A DNA stretch of 64,000 nucleotides, from positions 138,918 to 202,917 of the forward strand of contig NZ_JAOEIY010000007.1 of the NCBI RefSeq assembly GCF_025966695.1, read 5' to 3'. Positions within the stretch are counted from its first letter, which is position 1. Every line of letters starts with the position of its first letter. Position numbers and translations under genes: made by a program. Source of the DNA: Stutzerimonas sp. S1 (lineage in GTDB: Bacteria > Pseudomonadota > Gammaproteobacteria > Pseudomonadales > Pseudomonadaceae). The notes under the pieces were generated by a model. That model had not been told where the DNA came from. It saw only the letters and a program-made list of their open reading frames with translations, and searched no databases. Shown here in pieces: positions 8,716-18,570 of the stretch.

Positions 8716-9273
8716 TCAGCGCTCCAGTTGCTTGCGCAGACTGAAGGCGCCGCGCAGGTCGCCTTCCTTGAAGCCGCGCGCCTGATCCTCGGGATAGTGC
8801 TGGTCGAGAAGGCTGAGCAGTTCCGGCTTGATGTTCGGGCCGTGGCAGCCCAAGCAGGCTTCGCCGGTGCCGATCGCCTGCATGTAGCGGTACTCGTTGT
8901 TCACGACTTCACCATGACGGAGCTGATCCAGCGGCTCGCCTGCCGCGGCGCGCTGGGCGAACTGTTCGAGTACCTGGCGCTCCCAGGCATCCGGGGCATT
9001 GTCCGGATTGCGGACCTTGAGCGCGGTTCGGCCCACCTGCCACGGCGCCTTGCTGTGCTGCTCGGCGATGCCCGGGGCGAGCAGGTTGCAGGCTTCCACG
9101 GCCTTGCGTGGGCCACCCTCGGCGACGGCCTGTTTGACCGTGCCGAGCAACTGCTGTTGAAAGGGCGGAATCAATGCGGCCGCTTCGCTTTGCAGCTGCG
9201 CCGTGTCGACCGCCGGAGCGGCGTGCAGGCCGAGTGAGAACAGGCTCAGAAGCATCAGGGAATGGCTTTTCAT
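8716..9273 (-). CDS. Periplasmic haem c protein, Tll0287-like (DUF3365)
   Basis: Exported haem protein of 185 residues. Residues 1-18 form a signal peptide (MKSHSLMLLSLFSLGLHA). The body matches the DUF3365/Tll0287-like sensor domain, including EACNLLAPGIAEQHS and VRNPDNAPDAWERQVLEQF, and a single haem attachment site CLGCH lies near residue 138. Proteins of this type are small PAS-like c-type haem domains that occur alone or fused to signalling modules; this is the stand-alone form with no membrane anchor after the signal. ATG 9273 is preceded by GGAGA. The frame is open further upstream but without export signal or similarity. Its partner is unknown. Confidence 0.82.
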   Translation of the reverse strand: MKSHSLMLLSLFSLGLHAAPAVDTAQLQSEAAALIPPFQQQLLGTVKQAVAEGGPRKAVEACNLLAPGIAEQHSKAPWQVGRTALKVRNPDNAPDAWERQVLEQFAQRAAAGEPLDQLRHGEVVNNEYRYMQAIGTGEACLGCHGPNIKPELLSLLDQHYPEDQARGFKEGDLRGAFSLRKQLER

Positions 9274-9400
9274 CGGGCTCTCCAACAGGTGGTCACTATA
9301 GTGGGGGGAGTATCGTTCGATGGTCTGAAGAGCGCAAGATGCGCGGCATTGCCGCAGCCGGCTGTGCATGGTCGTCCGCCGCGCGACCGGCAGTCTTCGC

Positions 9401-11380
9401 TCAGCCGCCGCGGACGAGCTTGCGTAGCAGGAAGCGATTGGGGTGGCAGGCTTCGGCCACTTCCCGCGGCAGCGGCAGCGGTTCGCCATTCAGCCAGGCC
9501 GCCAGCAGTTCTCCCGACAGTAACGTGGTGATCATCCCGCGCGAGCCGTGTGCCGTATTGACATACAGACCGTCCAGCCAAGGGCAGGGAGCATCCGGTG
9601 TTCGCCGGGCGTTCTTGCCCAGCTCGGCATAGGTGCTGGCGAAACCTTCGGCGTCGGCCAACGGACCGACCAGCGGCAGGTAGTCCGGGCTGGTGCAGCG
9701 CATCGCCACGCGCCCGGCAAGGCTGGCGGCGGTGCTCGGATCGGCCTGCAGGCGTTGGTAGAGATCGGTCGAGACGCCGGCGAGCTGTTCAAGGTTGGAC
9801 AGATGTTCGGCTTCGCTCGGCGCGGCGTCGGTCTGCTGGAAGTTGAAGCTGGCACCCAGGGTGTGCACACCGTTACGTGCGGGCGCGACATAGCCTTTGG
9901 CGCACAGCACGGTGCGCAGCTGGGCGCTGGCCTCGGTGGCCGGCAGGCAGGTGATCTGCCCGCGGATGCGCTTGAGCGGCAGCCAGTCGCACTGGCTGAA
10001 GGCTGCCGCATCGGCGGCGCCGGCGAGCACCACCACGGGCGCCTCGACCAGCACTTGGCCGGCGCAGAGTGCCTGCCACTGTTCGCCATCGCGCTGCAGT
10101 TCGAGCACGTCGCGATGGCGTAGCAATTCGATGTTCGGTTGCGCCAGCAGCCAGCGGCAGACCGCAGGCGGGTGGGCCCAGCCAGCGTCCGGATAGAACA
10201 GGCCGCCGGCCGGCAGCGCCACACCGGCGAGCTGTTCGGCGTCGCGCTGCGCGAGCGCGTGCACCAGATCGGCAGGGAAGGCCGCCGCCAGCTCTTCCTG
10301 GCGCTCGCGTTCGCTGTCGTCATAGGCGATCTGCAGTACGCCGCAGGCATCCCAGTCCTGACCCTGTTGCAGATGACGCAGCAGCCGGCGGGTGTAGCCG
10401 AAACCACTGACCACCAGTCGCGACAGCGCCGTGCCGTGCGCTGACAGCTTGAGATAGAGCACGCCCTGCGGGTTGCCGGATCCTTCTTCGGCGGGCGCCG
10501 CGTGGCGCTCCAGGACCGTAACATGCCATCCGCGTGCCGCCAGGCTGGCGGCACTGGCGCAGCCGGCGAGCCCGGCGCCGATGACCAGCGCGCGGCGCTG
10601 TCGCGGCTGGAAGTCCGGGCGTGCATACCAGGGCTTCGACGTGATCGCCGGCGTGCCGATAAAGCGCCCACGCAGGATTTCGCGCTTATGGCCGAAGCCC
10701 GGTACGCGCTGCATGTCGAAGCCGGCCTCGCCCAGGCCGCGGCGGACGAAGCCGGCACTGGTGAAGGTGCCGAGCGTCGCGCCCGGGGCCGAGAGGCGGG
10801 CCAGCTCGGCGAACAGCGAGGGTTGCCACATGCCCGGGTTCTTCGCTGGGGCGAAGCCATCGAGGAACCAGGCGTCGACCCGTGCGTCCAGGCTCGGCAG
10901 GCAATCCTGCACATCGCCGACCAGCAGCGTCAGCACTACCCGGCCGCCGGCGAAGACCAGCTGCTGGAAGCCCGGGTGAATCGCCAGATATTGCTCCAGC
11001 AGTTGCTCTGCCTGCGTATGCAGCTGCGGCCATAGCGCCAGCGCCCGCGCGAGGTCGGCACGGGTCAGCGGATGTTTCTCGACGCTGACGAAATGCAGGC
11101 GTGCGCCGGAGGGCGCGACCTCGTCGAACAGCTGCCAGGCACAGAGGAAGTTCAGACCAGTGCCGAAGCCGGTTTCGCCGATCACCAGATGTCGGTCGGC
11201 GGCAAGCTCGGCGAAGCGGCGCTGCAGATCGTTCTGCGCGAGAAACACGTGCTGCGTTTCCGCCAGCCCCGAAGCGCGGGAGAAGTACACGTCACCATAG
11301 TGACGTGATTGCGGCTGACCGTTGTCGTCCCAGTCGAGTTCGGCGTGCTGGAAGTCGGGCGTTGCGGGGCGATCTGACAT
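9401..11380 (-). CDS. mnmC: Bifunctional tRNA wobble-uridine modification enzyme MnmC
   Basis: Completes 5-methylaminomethyl-2-thiouridine at the wobble position of several tRNAs. The 659-residue protein has an N-terminal SAM-dependent methyltransferase (MnmC2, residues 1 to about 240; GETGFGTGLNFLCAWQLF) and a C-terminal FAD-dependent oxidoreductase (MnmC1, from about 265; VIGAGLAGCASAASLAARG), which removes the carboxymethyl group. Length and domain order are those of the fused gammaproteobacterial enzyme. ATG 11380 begins MSDRPATPDFQHAELDWDD, as in family members. It lies 66 bases downstream of gacS on the same strand; read-through is possible, but no functional link is known. Confidence 0.95.
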   Translation of the reverse strand: MSDRPATPDFQHAELDWDDNGQPQSRHYGDVYFSRASGLAETQHVFLAQNDLQRRFAELAADRHLVIGETGFGTGLNFLCAWQLFDEVAPSGARLHFVSVEKHPLTRADLARALALWPQLHTQAEQLLEQYLAIHPGFQQLVFAGGRVVLTLLVGDVQDCLPSLDARVDAWFLDGFAPAKNPGMWQPSLFAELARLSAPGATLGTFTSAGFVRRGLGEAGFDMQRVPGFGHKREILRGRFIGTPAITSKPWYARPDFQPRQRRALVIGAGLAGCASAASLAARGWHVTVLERHAAPAEEGSGNPQGVLYLKLSAHGTALSRLVVSGFGYTRRLLRHLQQGQDWDACGVLQIAYDDSERERQEELAAAFPADLVHALAQRDAEQLAGVALPAGGLFYPDAGWAHPPAVCRWLLAQPNIELLRHRDVLELQRDGEQWQALCAGQVLVEAPVVVLAGAADAAAFSQCDWLPLKRIRGQITCLPATEASAQLRTVLCAKGYVAPARNGVHTLGASFNFQQTDAAPSEAEHLSNLEQLAGVSTDLYQRLQADPSTAASLAGRVAMRCTSPDYLPLVGPLADAEGFASTYAELGKNARRTPDAPCPWLDGLYVNTAHGSRGMITTLLSGELLAAWLNGEPLPLPREVAEACHPNRFLLRKLVRGG

Positions 11381-11446
11381 CTAGGAGGTCCTACGCGGGC
11401 GCGATGGGTGGAGGGGAGTGCGGTGTGGCACTCCCGGGTGGGCAAC

Positions 11447-14245
11447 TCAGCTGGCGATGTGCGCCGCGCGGCTCAGGCGCTCGATGGCGGCATCCAGCTC
11501 GTCGAGCGCGGCCTCGGCATCCGGGCTGTTCTGCTTGAGCAGCGTCTCGCTCTGCTGGCAGACATTGCGCAGCTGCGGGACACCGCAGTAGCGGGTGGCA
11601 CCGTGCAGGCGGTGCACGCGTTCGATCTGCAGCTGGCGGTCGCCGGACTGCCGTGCCTGTCGAATCGCCACGCGATCGTCGTCCAGCGAGCCGAGCAGCA
11701 TGCTCAGCAGTTCGGCAGCGAGATCGGCCTTGCCGGCGGCGAGGCGCAGGCCTTCCTCCTCGTCGAGTATTGGGAAGATCTGCTCCAGCGTCGGCGTCGG
11801 CGCCGGCAGCGCCGCGGGGCGGGATGGCGCCGGGGCAACCTGCTGCGGCAGCGCGGCGGGCTGGCTGCGCAGAATCAGGCCAGTCCACTTCAATACCACC
11901 TGCGCCAGCTGACGCTCGCTGATGGGTTTGGTCAGGTAGTCGTCGAGTCCGGCCTGCAGCAGCGCGCGTTTCTCGTTGGCCAGCGCATGGGCGGTGAGGG
12001 CGACGATCGGCAGCGGCGTGCTGCCCGTGCTGCTTTCCCACTGGCGAATTGCTTCGGTGGTCTGGCGGCCGTCCATGCCGGGCATCTGCACGTCCATCAG
12101 CACCAGATCGAAGGCGCGTTGCTTGACGGCCTCCAGCGCATCGGGACCGTTATCCACCGCAACGACCTCGGCGCCAAGATCGCTGAGCAGGGTCTCCACC
12201 AGCAGCAGGTTGGCCGGGTTGTCGTCCACGCAGAGCAGGCGCGGGGGGCGGCCGCTGGCTGGTTGGAGCGGCGCGGCAAGCACCTGCAGCGGGCGTACCA
12301 ATTCGAGCAGAACGCGCTGCAGCTTGCGCGTGCAGGCGGGCTTGCCTTGTAGCTGGGCGTGCGTGTGGCTGTCCGGCAGCGCGTCGCTGAACAGCGGCTG
12401 CTCGGTGGTCGGGCAGAGCACCACACACTTGCAACCCAGTGCCTCGAACTCGTGCAAACGTTCGCCGAGTTGCGCCGGCGCGAGTTCGCGGGTGGTGATG
12501 CCGAGCACGGCCAGGTCGATCGGCGCATCGCTGTCGCGCAGGGCGGCGATGCTCGTCTGCATCTGTTCCAGGCTGTCGAAGCACTGCACGCTGAGGCCGC
12601 AGCTCTCCAGTTGATGCTGCAGTGCCTGGCGCGCCAGCGGATGCTGCTCGAGCAGAGCAACACGACGCTCCAGCAGGGCGATGTGCGGGTGGTCCTCGAT
12701 GTCGTCGCGCGCCTTCGGCAGGCTCAGGGTGATCCAGAACTCCGAGCCTTCCTCGGGAATGCTGTCGACACCGATCTCGCCTCCCATCTGCTCGATCAGT
12801 CGCTTGGAGATCACCAGGCCCAACCCCGTGCCGCCCGGTTGACGCGACAGCGAGTTGTCGGCCTGGCTGAAGGCCTGGAACAGCGCACGCAGATCCTGGT
12901 CGGTGAGGCCGATGCCGGTGTCCTGCACGCTGATGCGCAGCTGCGCACGCTCGGCGCTTTCTTCCTCGACCATCGCGCGCACCGCGATGGTGCCTTCGTT
13001 GGTGAACTTGATGGCGTTGCTGACCAGGTTGGTCAGCACCTGCTTGAGACGCTGCGGGTCGCCGACCAGCGACAGCGGGGTGTCGCGGTAGACCAGGCTG
13101 ACCAACTCCAGCTGTTTGGTGTGCGCGGCGGGGGCGAGAAGGGTCAGGGTGTCTTCGATCAGGTCGCGCAGGTTGAACGGCACGCTGTCGAGCACCAGCT
13201 TGCCGGCCTCGATCTTCGAGAAGTCGAGGATCTCGTTGATGATGCCCAGCAGGTTGTCGGCGGACTTCTCGATGGTCGACAGATAATCCTGCTGGCGCGG
13301 GGTCAGGTCGCTCTTCTGCAGCAGATGGGTGAAGCCGAGGATACCGTTGAGCGGGGTACGGATCTCGTGGCTCATGTTGGCGAGGAACTCGGACTTGATC
13401 CGGCTGGCTTCCAGCGCCTCCTTGCGTGCCAGATCCAGCTCGATGTTCTGGATCTCGATGGTCTCCAGGTTCTGCTGCACGTCCGCGGTAGCCTGGTCGA
13501 TGCTCTGTTGCAGCTCTTCACGGGCGCTGAGCAGCGCCTCGGCCATGCGGTTGATGCCCGAGGCCAGTTCGTCCATCTCGTGGCTGCCCAGCGACGGCAG
13601 GCGGGTTTCCAGATGGCCGTCCTTGAGCTGGGCGACGGCGAGCTGAACGCGCTGCAGCGGCTGGCTGATGGTGCGGCTCATGCGCAGTGCGAGCAGGGCG
13701 GTGATGATCAGGCCGGCACCCACCAGTAGCAGACTGGTGAACAGGCTGCGATAGCCGCGCAGCAGCGTGCCGTGGTGCGACAGCTCCAGCTCGAGCCAGC
13801 CGATCAGCTCGCGGCCGTCGTTGCGTGCTTCCTCGCCGAGATTCAGGTCCTGGTGCAGCACCGGCATGAGAATGCGCGTGGTATCCAGGCTGCTGACCCG
13901 GGTCAGGCCTTCCGGATCGCCGGGCGGCGAGGGAGTGAGCATCTTCGGTCCGACGTGGACCCGCGGGTTGCGCTCGGCGTCGAGAATGGTCACCGCGCGG
14001 ACATCGTTCTGGTCGAGTACTTGGGCGAGAATGCGCTGCAGGCGCTTGTCGTAGCCGAGGCTCATTGCTGGCGCCGCCAGCGGCGCCAGCTGTTCGGCGA
14101 TCAGCACGCCGCGCTCGTCGAGCTGGTGGCGCATCTCGGAGAGCTGCATCCAGGTGAAGTAGGCACCCAGTGCAATGGCCAGCAGGGTGCTTGGCAGCAA
14201 CGTGAGTACCAGCACGCGGCCTCTGATTCCTAGGTCTTTCAGCAC
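11447..14245 (-). CDS. gacS: Hybrid sensor kinase GacS (BarA type)
   Basis: Global regulator kinase that phosphorylates GacA and so controls the RsmY/RsmZ small RNAs. The 932-residue protein has a transmembrane helix at about 10-30, a periplasmic region, a second helix at about 168-188, HAMP, then HisKA with His293 ([14 protein letters not shown]), an HATPase domain (QDTGIGL, GGTGLGL), a degenerate receiver-like stretch, a true receiver with Asp718 ([12 protein letters not shown]), and a C-terminal Hpt domain with His878 ([14 protein letters not shown]). All phosphorelay residues are present. The start is GTG at 14245, where the family N-terminus [11 protein letters not shown] begins. RetS-type 7TM-DISM kinases modulate GacS in P. 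aeruginosa; one of that architecture lies at the left end of the window. Confidence 0.96.
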   Translation of the reverse strand: MLKDLGIRGRVLVLTLLPSTLLAIALGAYFTWMQLSEMRHQLDERGVLIAEQLAPLAAPAMSLGYDKRLQRILAQVLDQNDVRAVTILDAERNPRVHVGPKMLTPSPPGDPEGLTRVSSLDTTRILMPVLHQDLNLGEEARNDGRELIGWLELELSHHGTLLRGYRSLFTSLLLVGAGLIITALLALRMSRTISQPLQRVQLAVAQLKDGHLETRLPSLGSHEMDELASGINRMAEALLSAREELQQSIDQATADVQQNLETIEIQNIELDLARKEALEASRIKSEFLANMSHEIRTPLNGILGFTHLLQKSDLTPRQQDYLSTIEKSADNLLGIINEILDFSKIEAGKLVLDSVPFNLRDLIEDTLTLLAPAAHTKQLELVSLVYRDTPLSLVGDPQRLKQVLTNLVSNAIKFTNEGTIAVRAMVEEESAERAQLRISVQDTGIGLTDQDLRALFQAFSQADNSLSRQPGGTGLGLVISKRLIEQMGGEIGVDSIPEEGSEFWITLSLPKARDDIEDHPHIALLERRVALLEQHPLARQALQHQLESCGLSVQCFDSLEQMQTSIAALRDSDAPIDLAVLGITTRELAPAQLGERLHEFEALGCKCVVLCPTTEQPLFSDALPDSHTHAQLQGKPACTRKLQRVLLELVRPLQVLAAPLQPASGRPPRLLCVDDNPANLLLVETLLSDLGAEVVAVDNGPDALEAVKQRAFDLVLMDVQMPGMDGRQTTEAIRQWESSTGSTPLPIVALTAHALANEKRALLQAGLDDYLTKPISERQLAQVVLKWTGLILRSQPAALPQQVAPAPSRPAALPAPTPTLEQIFPILDEEEGLRLAAGKADLAAELLSMLLGSLDDDRVAIRQARQSGDRQLQIERVHRLHGATRYCGVPQLRNVCQQSETLLKQNSPDAEAALDELDAAIERLSRAAHIAS

Positions 14246-14338
14246 AGTCCATTCCCGTGGTTTGCCAGCGCGCTAGTGTAGCGATTCGGCGGGGTGGAAT
14301 CTGCACGTGAGGTCAAGCCCGCGTGCCGTGGCGGGGTA

Positions 14339-14965
14339 TCAGTCCAGCCCGCGGATCTCCTTGCCGTTGAAATCCGGCAGCTTCCAACGAAAGCTCATGG
14401 CCAGCACGCGGAACAGGAAGCCGCTGCCCAGGGCCAGCAGGGTGGCGACCGAGGTGTTGATCTCCAGCCAGAGCAGGGCGACGTAGAACACGCCGGTGAA
14501 CAGCGCCACGGTGGCGTAAAGCTCACGTTGCAACACCATCGGTACCTCGTTGCACAGCACGTCGCGCAGCAGGCCACCGAAGATCCCGGTGATCACCCCG
14601 GCGAGTACCACGATCGACGGATGCGCGCCCATGCCCATCGCCACGTCGCAGCCGATCACGGTGAACGCCACCAGACCGAGGCCGTCGACCAGCAGAAAGA
14701 CCAGGCGCAGGCGGTGCAGATAGCGGGCGATGAACGCGGTGACGATGGCTGCGCCGATGGTGAAGGTGAGGTATTCCGGGTGGGCGATCCAGCCGACCGG
14801 ATAGTGACCGAGCAACACGTCGCGGGCGGTGCCGCCACCCAGCGCGGTCACGGTACCGAGCAGACAGATGCCGAACAGGTCCATGCCGCGACGCATGCCC
14901 ATGATGGCGCCGGACATGGCTTCAGCGGTAATCGCGATCAGGTAGATGGTGTGCAGAAGTTCCAC
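14339..14965 (-). CDS. TRIC/UPF0126-family membrane protein (YicG-like)
   Basis: Integral membrane protein of 208 residues with about seven helices. It contains two copies of the glycine-rich UPF0126 unit: TALGGGTARDVLLG and ITGIFGGLLRDVLCNE. The family is related to trimeric intracellular cation channels, and bacterial members conduct monovalent cations in vitro. The physiological role here is unknown. The start is GTG 14965, preceded by GGAGA; upstream sequence lacks similarity. It is divergent from the ArgP-like regulator, occupying the spot where ArgP-family regulators often face a LysE/ArgO exporter, so it may be that regulator's target. Confidence 0.88.
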   Translation of the reverse strand: MELLHTIYLIAITAEAMSGAIMGMRRGMDLFGICLLGTVTALGGGTARDVLLGHYPVGWIAHPEYLTFTIGAAIVTAFIARYLHRLRLVFLLVDGLGLVAFTVIGCDVAMGMGAHPSIVVLAGVITGIFGGLLRDVLCNEVPMVLQRELYATVALFTGVFYVALLWLEINTSVATLLALGSGFLFRVLAMSFRWKLPDFNGKEIRGLD

Positions 14966-15099
14966 GACGGTCTCCGTGCGCCGCTGCTGCCGAAGGGCGT
15001 CAGCGTGAAAGGTGCGCGATTATGGAGCACTGGCTGGCTTAAAGTGCTATCGCTAAGTATTTTTAGGCCATCCAAATATTTTCTTAATGAGTGCTGGCG

Positions 15100-16008
15100 A
15101 TGAACCTCGATCCGAAGCAGACCGAAGCCTTCCGCAGCGTCATCCGCACCGGCAGTTTCGAGCAGGCGGCGCTGCGTCTGCATCTGACGCCGCCGGCGGT
15201 TTCGCAACGGGTACGCGCGCTGGAAAGTGCTCTCGGCAGTGCCCTGGTGGTGCGCAGTCGGCCGTGTCGCCCCACCGAGACCGGCCAGCGTCTGCTGCAA
15301 TATCTCAAGCGCGCGACGCTGCTGGAGGCTGATCTGCTGGCTGAGCTTGCCGAGCGCAGCGATGCGCCGCTGGTGGTGGTGGCGGCGCTCAATGCCGACA
15401 GCCTGGGGACCTGGTTCTTCCCGGCGCTGGCCGAGGTGCTGATCCGCGAACGGGTGCTGCTCGACCTTACGGTGGAAGACCAGGATCACACCTACAGCCT
15501 GCTGGAGACCGGCCTGGCCATCGGCTGCATCAGCAGTGAACCGAAACCGATGCGTGGCTGTACCGCCAGTTCGCTGGGCAGCATGCGCTATCGCCTGGTG
15601 GCGTCTGCCGATTTCCGCCGCCAGCATTTCGCCCACGGCATGACGCGCAACGCTGCGCGCAAGGCGCCGGTGGTGGCCTATACCCGCAAGGACACCCTGC
15701 AGTCGTCGTTCCTGCTGCGGCGCCTGGGGTTGCCTGAGGGTGCCTACCCCTGCCACTACGTCCCGGGTGCCGAACCGCATTACAGCGCCATTCGCTACGG
15801 GCTGGGTTACGGCATGGTGCCGGAACTGCTGGTGAGCGATGCCCTGGCGCGCGGTGAGGTGGTCGATCTGGCGCCGGACGAGCCGCTGGATATCCCGCTC
15901 TACTGGCACACCTGGAAGGTGCAGTCGCCGCGCATGGAGCATCTGTCGCGACAGATCATCGAGGCGGCGCCGAAGATTCTCGGGCGGCCAGCGGGTGAGG
16001 CGGACTAA
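15100..16008 (+). CDS. ArgP/IciA-family LysR regulator
   Basis: LysR-type regulator, 302 residues from ATG 15100. The helix-turn-helix is at about 4-62 (QTEAFRSVIRTGSFEQAALR, HLTPPAVSQRVRALE), and the effector domain follows with the LGSMRYRLVAS signature of ArgP-type regulators, which in Escherichia coli sense lysine and arginine and control amino-acid exporters. A GTG at 15091 would add three residues and cannot be excluded. The 134-base divergent gap to the TRIC gene is AT-rich near the starts (around 15040-15085), suggesting shared promoters. The effector is unproven. Confidence 0.88.
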   Translation: MNLDPKQTEAFRSVIRTGSFEQAALRLHLTPPAVSQRVRALESALGSALVVRSRPCRPTETGQRLLQYLKRATLLEADLLAELAERSDAPLVVVAALNADSLGTWFFPALAEVLIRERVLLDLTVEDQDHTYSLLETGLAIGCISSEPKPMRGCTASSLGSMRYRLVASADFRRQHFAHGMTRNAARKAPVVAYTRKDTLQSSFLLRRLGLPEGAYPCHYVPGAEPHYSAIRYGLGYGMVPELLVSDALARGEVVDLAPDEPLDIPLYWHTWKVQSPRMEHLSRQIIEAAPKILGRPAGEAD

Positions 16009-16132
16009 TGCTGCGGCGCCTGCCTCCCGGCGAGTCCGGTCGCTGAGCCGCGGTGCCGCACTCGGTCTGCCCGCAGGCGGCTGTTGCCGGTATCATGTGC
16101 GCCTTTTCCACGCCGTGCGGTTCGATGACGCC

Positions 16133-17035
16133 ATGACTATCCATTACCCGACCATTGCCGATTGCATCGGCAATACGCCGCTGGTTCGTCTGCAACGCCT
16201 GCCGGGAACGACCAGCAACACCATTCTGGTCAAGCTCGAGGGCAACAACCCGGCCGGTTCGGTCAAGGATCGCCCGGCGCTCTCGATGATCAACCGCGCG
16301 GAACTGCGTGGCGACATTCAGCCGGGCGACACGCTGATCGAGGCGACCTCCGGCAATACCGGCATCGCCCTGGCCATGGCGGCGGCGATCAAGGGTTACC
16401 GGATGATCCTGATCATGCCGGACAACTCCAGTGCCGAGCGCAAGGCGGCCATGACCGCCTACGGAGCCGAGCTGATCCTGGTGAGCAAGGAGCAGGGCAT
16501 GGAGGGCGCCCGCGACCTGGCGCTGCAGATGCAGGCCGAGGGTCGCGGCAAGGTGCTCGACCAGTTCGCCAACGGCGACAACCCGGAGGCGCACTACAGC
16601 AGCACCGGCCCGGAAATCTGGCGGCAGACCCACGGCAGCATCACCCATTTCGTCAGCTCAATGGGCACCACCGGCACCATCATGGGCGTGTCGCGCTACC
16701 TCAAGGAGCAGAACCCGGCGGTACAGATCGTCGGCCTGCAGCCGATGGAAGGCGCCGCGATTCCCGGCATCCGCCGCTGGCCGCAGGAATACCTGCCGAA
16801 GATCTACCAGGCCGAGCGCGTCGATCGTGTTGTCGACATGTCGCAGGATGAAGCCGAAACGGTGATGCGTCGGCTGGCTCGTGAGGAAGGTATCTTCTGC
16901 GGGGTCTCCTCGGGCGGTGCGGTGGCCGCGGCGCTGCGCCTGTCGCAAGAAGTCGAACAGGCGGTGATCGTCGCGATCATCTGCGACCGCGGTGATCGCT
17001 ACCTCTCCACCGGCGTGTATGACGCGCCCAACTGA
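16133..17035 (+). CDS. cysM: Cysteine synthase B (O-acetylserine sulfhydrylase)
   Basis: PLP enzyme joining O-acetylserine with sulfide or thiosulfate to make cysteine or S-sulfocysteine. The 300-residue length fits CysM. The PLP lysine lies in EGNNPAGSVKDRPAL (about residue 43), the substrate loop is EATSGNTGIALAMAA, and the phosphate-binding loop is SSMGTTGTIMGVSRYL. The IGNTPLVRLQRL start is typical. ATG 16133 is used; the long upstream extension of the frame overlaps the regulator gene and is a shadow. A TATCAT at 16091-16096 could be a -10 box but has no good partner. It is followed by rlmD and relA in the order I recall from P. aeruginosa. Confidence 0.95.
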   Translation: MTIHYPTIADCIGNTPLVRLQRLPGTTSNTILVKLEGNNPAGSVKDRPALSMINRAELRGDIQPGDTLIEATSGNTGIALAMAAAIKGYRMILIMPDNSSAERKAAMTAYGAELILVSKEQGMEGARDLALQMQAEGRGKVLDQFANGDNPEAHYSSTGPEIWRQTHGSITHFVSSMGTTGTIMGVSRYLKEQNPAVQIVGLQPMEGAAIPGIRRWPQEYLPKIYQAERVDRVVDMSQDEAETVMRRLAREEGIFCGVSSGGAVAAALRLSQEVEQAVIVAIICDRGDRYLSTGVYDAPN

Positions 17036-17045
17036 GTCCGGCACT

Positions 17046-17071
17046 GCCGCCACCGGCTATGCGGTGGCGGC
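17046..17071. other. 10-bp perfect stem-loop after cysM
   Basis: GCCGCCACCG (17046-17055) and CGGTGGCGGC (17062-17071) pair perfectly around a six-base loop, ten bases after the cysM stop. There is no run of T after the stem, so it is a poor intrinsic terminator on its own. It could protect the cysM 3' end or attenuate read-through into rlmD. Confidence 0.55.
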
Positions 17072-17111
17072 GAGCCGATGCACCACCCTCCCTTGAAACA
17101 GGTTCAAGCCA

Positions 17112-18479
17112 ATGGCCAAACGTAGCGGCGCTCTGCGCTTTCAGCCCAGCGGCGGCGCGCGCAAGCCGCAGGTGCCGGTCGGCAAGAGACAGCAGCTGAG
17201 TATCGAACGGCTGGCGCATGATGGCCGCGGCATTGCTTTCGTCGATGGCAAGACCTGGTTCGTCGATGGCGCGCTGCCGGGCGAGCAGGTCGAGGCACGC
17301 GTGCTGGCGGCGCGCGCGCAGATCGTCGAAGCCCGCTGCGAACGGGTGATCGACGCCAGCCCGCAGCGTCGTCGTGCGCCTTGTCCGCATGCCGACCGCT
17401 GCGGTGGCTGCAATCTGCAGCATGCTTCGGCGGCCGATCAGCTGGCGCTCAAGCAGCGCACGCTGAGCGAGCAGTTGACCCGCTTTGCCGGTCTGCAGCC
17501 ACAGGTCTGGGCTGCGCCGCTGAGCGGGCCGGAGTTCGGCTATCGTCGCCGGGCTCGTCTCGCGGTGCGCTGGGACGCCAAAGCCGCGCGCCTGGAGGTG
17601 GGATTCCGCGCCACGGCCAGCCAGCAGATCGTGTCCATCGAACAGTGTCCGGTTCTGGTACAGCCCTTGCAGTCGCTGTTGCCGGGTTTGTTGGCAGCAT
17701 TGCGTGCCTTGGAAAAACCGCAGGCTATTGGCCATGTCGAACTCTTCAGCGGCACCGCCGAGGCAGTGTTGGTACGCCATACCGCCGCCTTGCCGACCGC
17801 TGATCTGGCGCGCCTGCAGGCGTTCGCCCGCGATCAGCACGCGCAGCTGTGGCTGCAGGGCGCGGGCGAGCCGGCAGCGGTGGAGCCAGTGGCCACGCTG
17901 GGCTATCGCCTGGAGCAGTGGCAGCTGGAGCTGGCGTGGCGACCAGGCGACTTCGTCCAGGTCAATGCGCCGGTGAACGAGGCGATGGTCGCCCAGGCGC
18001 TGGACTGGCTGGCGCCTGCGCCCGGCGAGCGGGTACTGGATCTGTTCTGCGGGCTGGGCAATTTCGCCCTGCCGCTGGCGCGGGCCGGCGCCAGGGTGAC
18101 CGGCGTGGAGGGAGTGGAGGCGATGGTCGAGCGGGCACGCACCAATGCGCAGCACAATGGTCTGGACGACGTGCACTTTTATCGTGCCGATCTGTCGAAG
18201 CCGCTGGTCGATGCACCCTGGGCGCGCGACAGATTCGAGGCGGTGTTGCTGGATCCGCCGCGTGATGGCGCGCTGGAGGTCGTTCGACAAATGTCGAGTC
18301 TCGGTACACGCCGCCTTGTCTATGTTTCATGCAATCCTGCGACGCTCGCCCGCGACGCCGCCGAGCTGGTGCAGCAAGGCTACCGGCTGACGCGTGCCGG
18401 GGTGCTCGACATGTTTCCGCAGACCGCGCATGTCGAGGCAATGGCGCTGTTCGAGGCGGCGGACAGGCGCACTCAGTGA
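17112..18479 (+). CDS. rlmD: 23S rRNA (uracil-1939-C5)-methyltransferase RlmD
   Basis: Methylates U1939 of 23S rRNA using S-adenosylmethionine. The 455-residue protein begins with a basic extension and a TRAM domain (about 25-85, [19 protein letters not shown]), then the 4Fe-4S cluster cysteines in [15 protein letters not shown], and then the methyltransferase fold with the SAM loop [15 protein letters not shown] and the catalytic Cys in [12 protein letters not shown]. This is the full family length. It lies 76 bases after cysM and 91 bases before relA, same direction. Confidence 0.95.
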   Translation: MAKRSGALRFQPSGGARKPQVPVGKRQQLSIERLAHDGRGIAFVDGKTWFVDGALPGEQVEARVLAARAQIVEARCERVIDASPQRRRAPCPHADRCGGCNLQHASAADQLALKQRTLSEQLTRFAGLQPQVWAAPLSGPEFGYRRRARLAVRWDAKAARLEVGFRATASQQIVSIEQCPVLVQPLQSLLPGLLAALRALEKPQAIGHVELFSGTAEAVLVRHTAALPTADLARLQAFARDQHAQLWLQGAGEPAAVEPVATLGYRLEQWQLELAWRPGDFVQVNAPVNEAMVAQALDWLAPAPGERVLDLFCGLGNFALPLARAGARVTGVEGVEAMVERARTNAQHNGLDDVHFYRADLSKPLVDAPWARDRFEAVLLDPPRDGALEVVRQMSSLGTRRLVYVSCNPATLARDAAELVQQGYRLTRAGVLDMFPQTAHVEAMALFEAADRRTQ

Positions 18480-18515
18480 TTTTCTTGGCAGGCAACCGGC
18501 CTGCGGTTTAACCGA

Positions 18516-18556
18516 CCGGCACGCAGAATGCCGGCGTGATGCGCAGTGACTGCGCA
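18516..18556 (+). promoter_or_regulatory. Two tandem hairpins in the relA leader
   Basis: CCGGCA (18516-18521) pairs with TGCCGG (18529-18534), and TGCGCAG (18540-18546) pairs with CTGCGCA (18550-18556) around a three-base loop. The second hairpin ends exactly where the purine-rich ribosome site GAGGGAAGG begins, 14 bases before the relA ATG. The position suggests an effect on relA translation or a weak attenuator; there is no direct evidence. Confidence 0.5.
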
Positions 18557-18570
18557 GAGGGAAGGTTTAG

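Noticed and set aside
12359-13729. 456-codon open frame opposite gacS
   Set aside because: Antisense to the kinase core of GacS; composition is that of a reversed coding strand.
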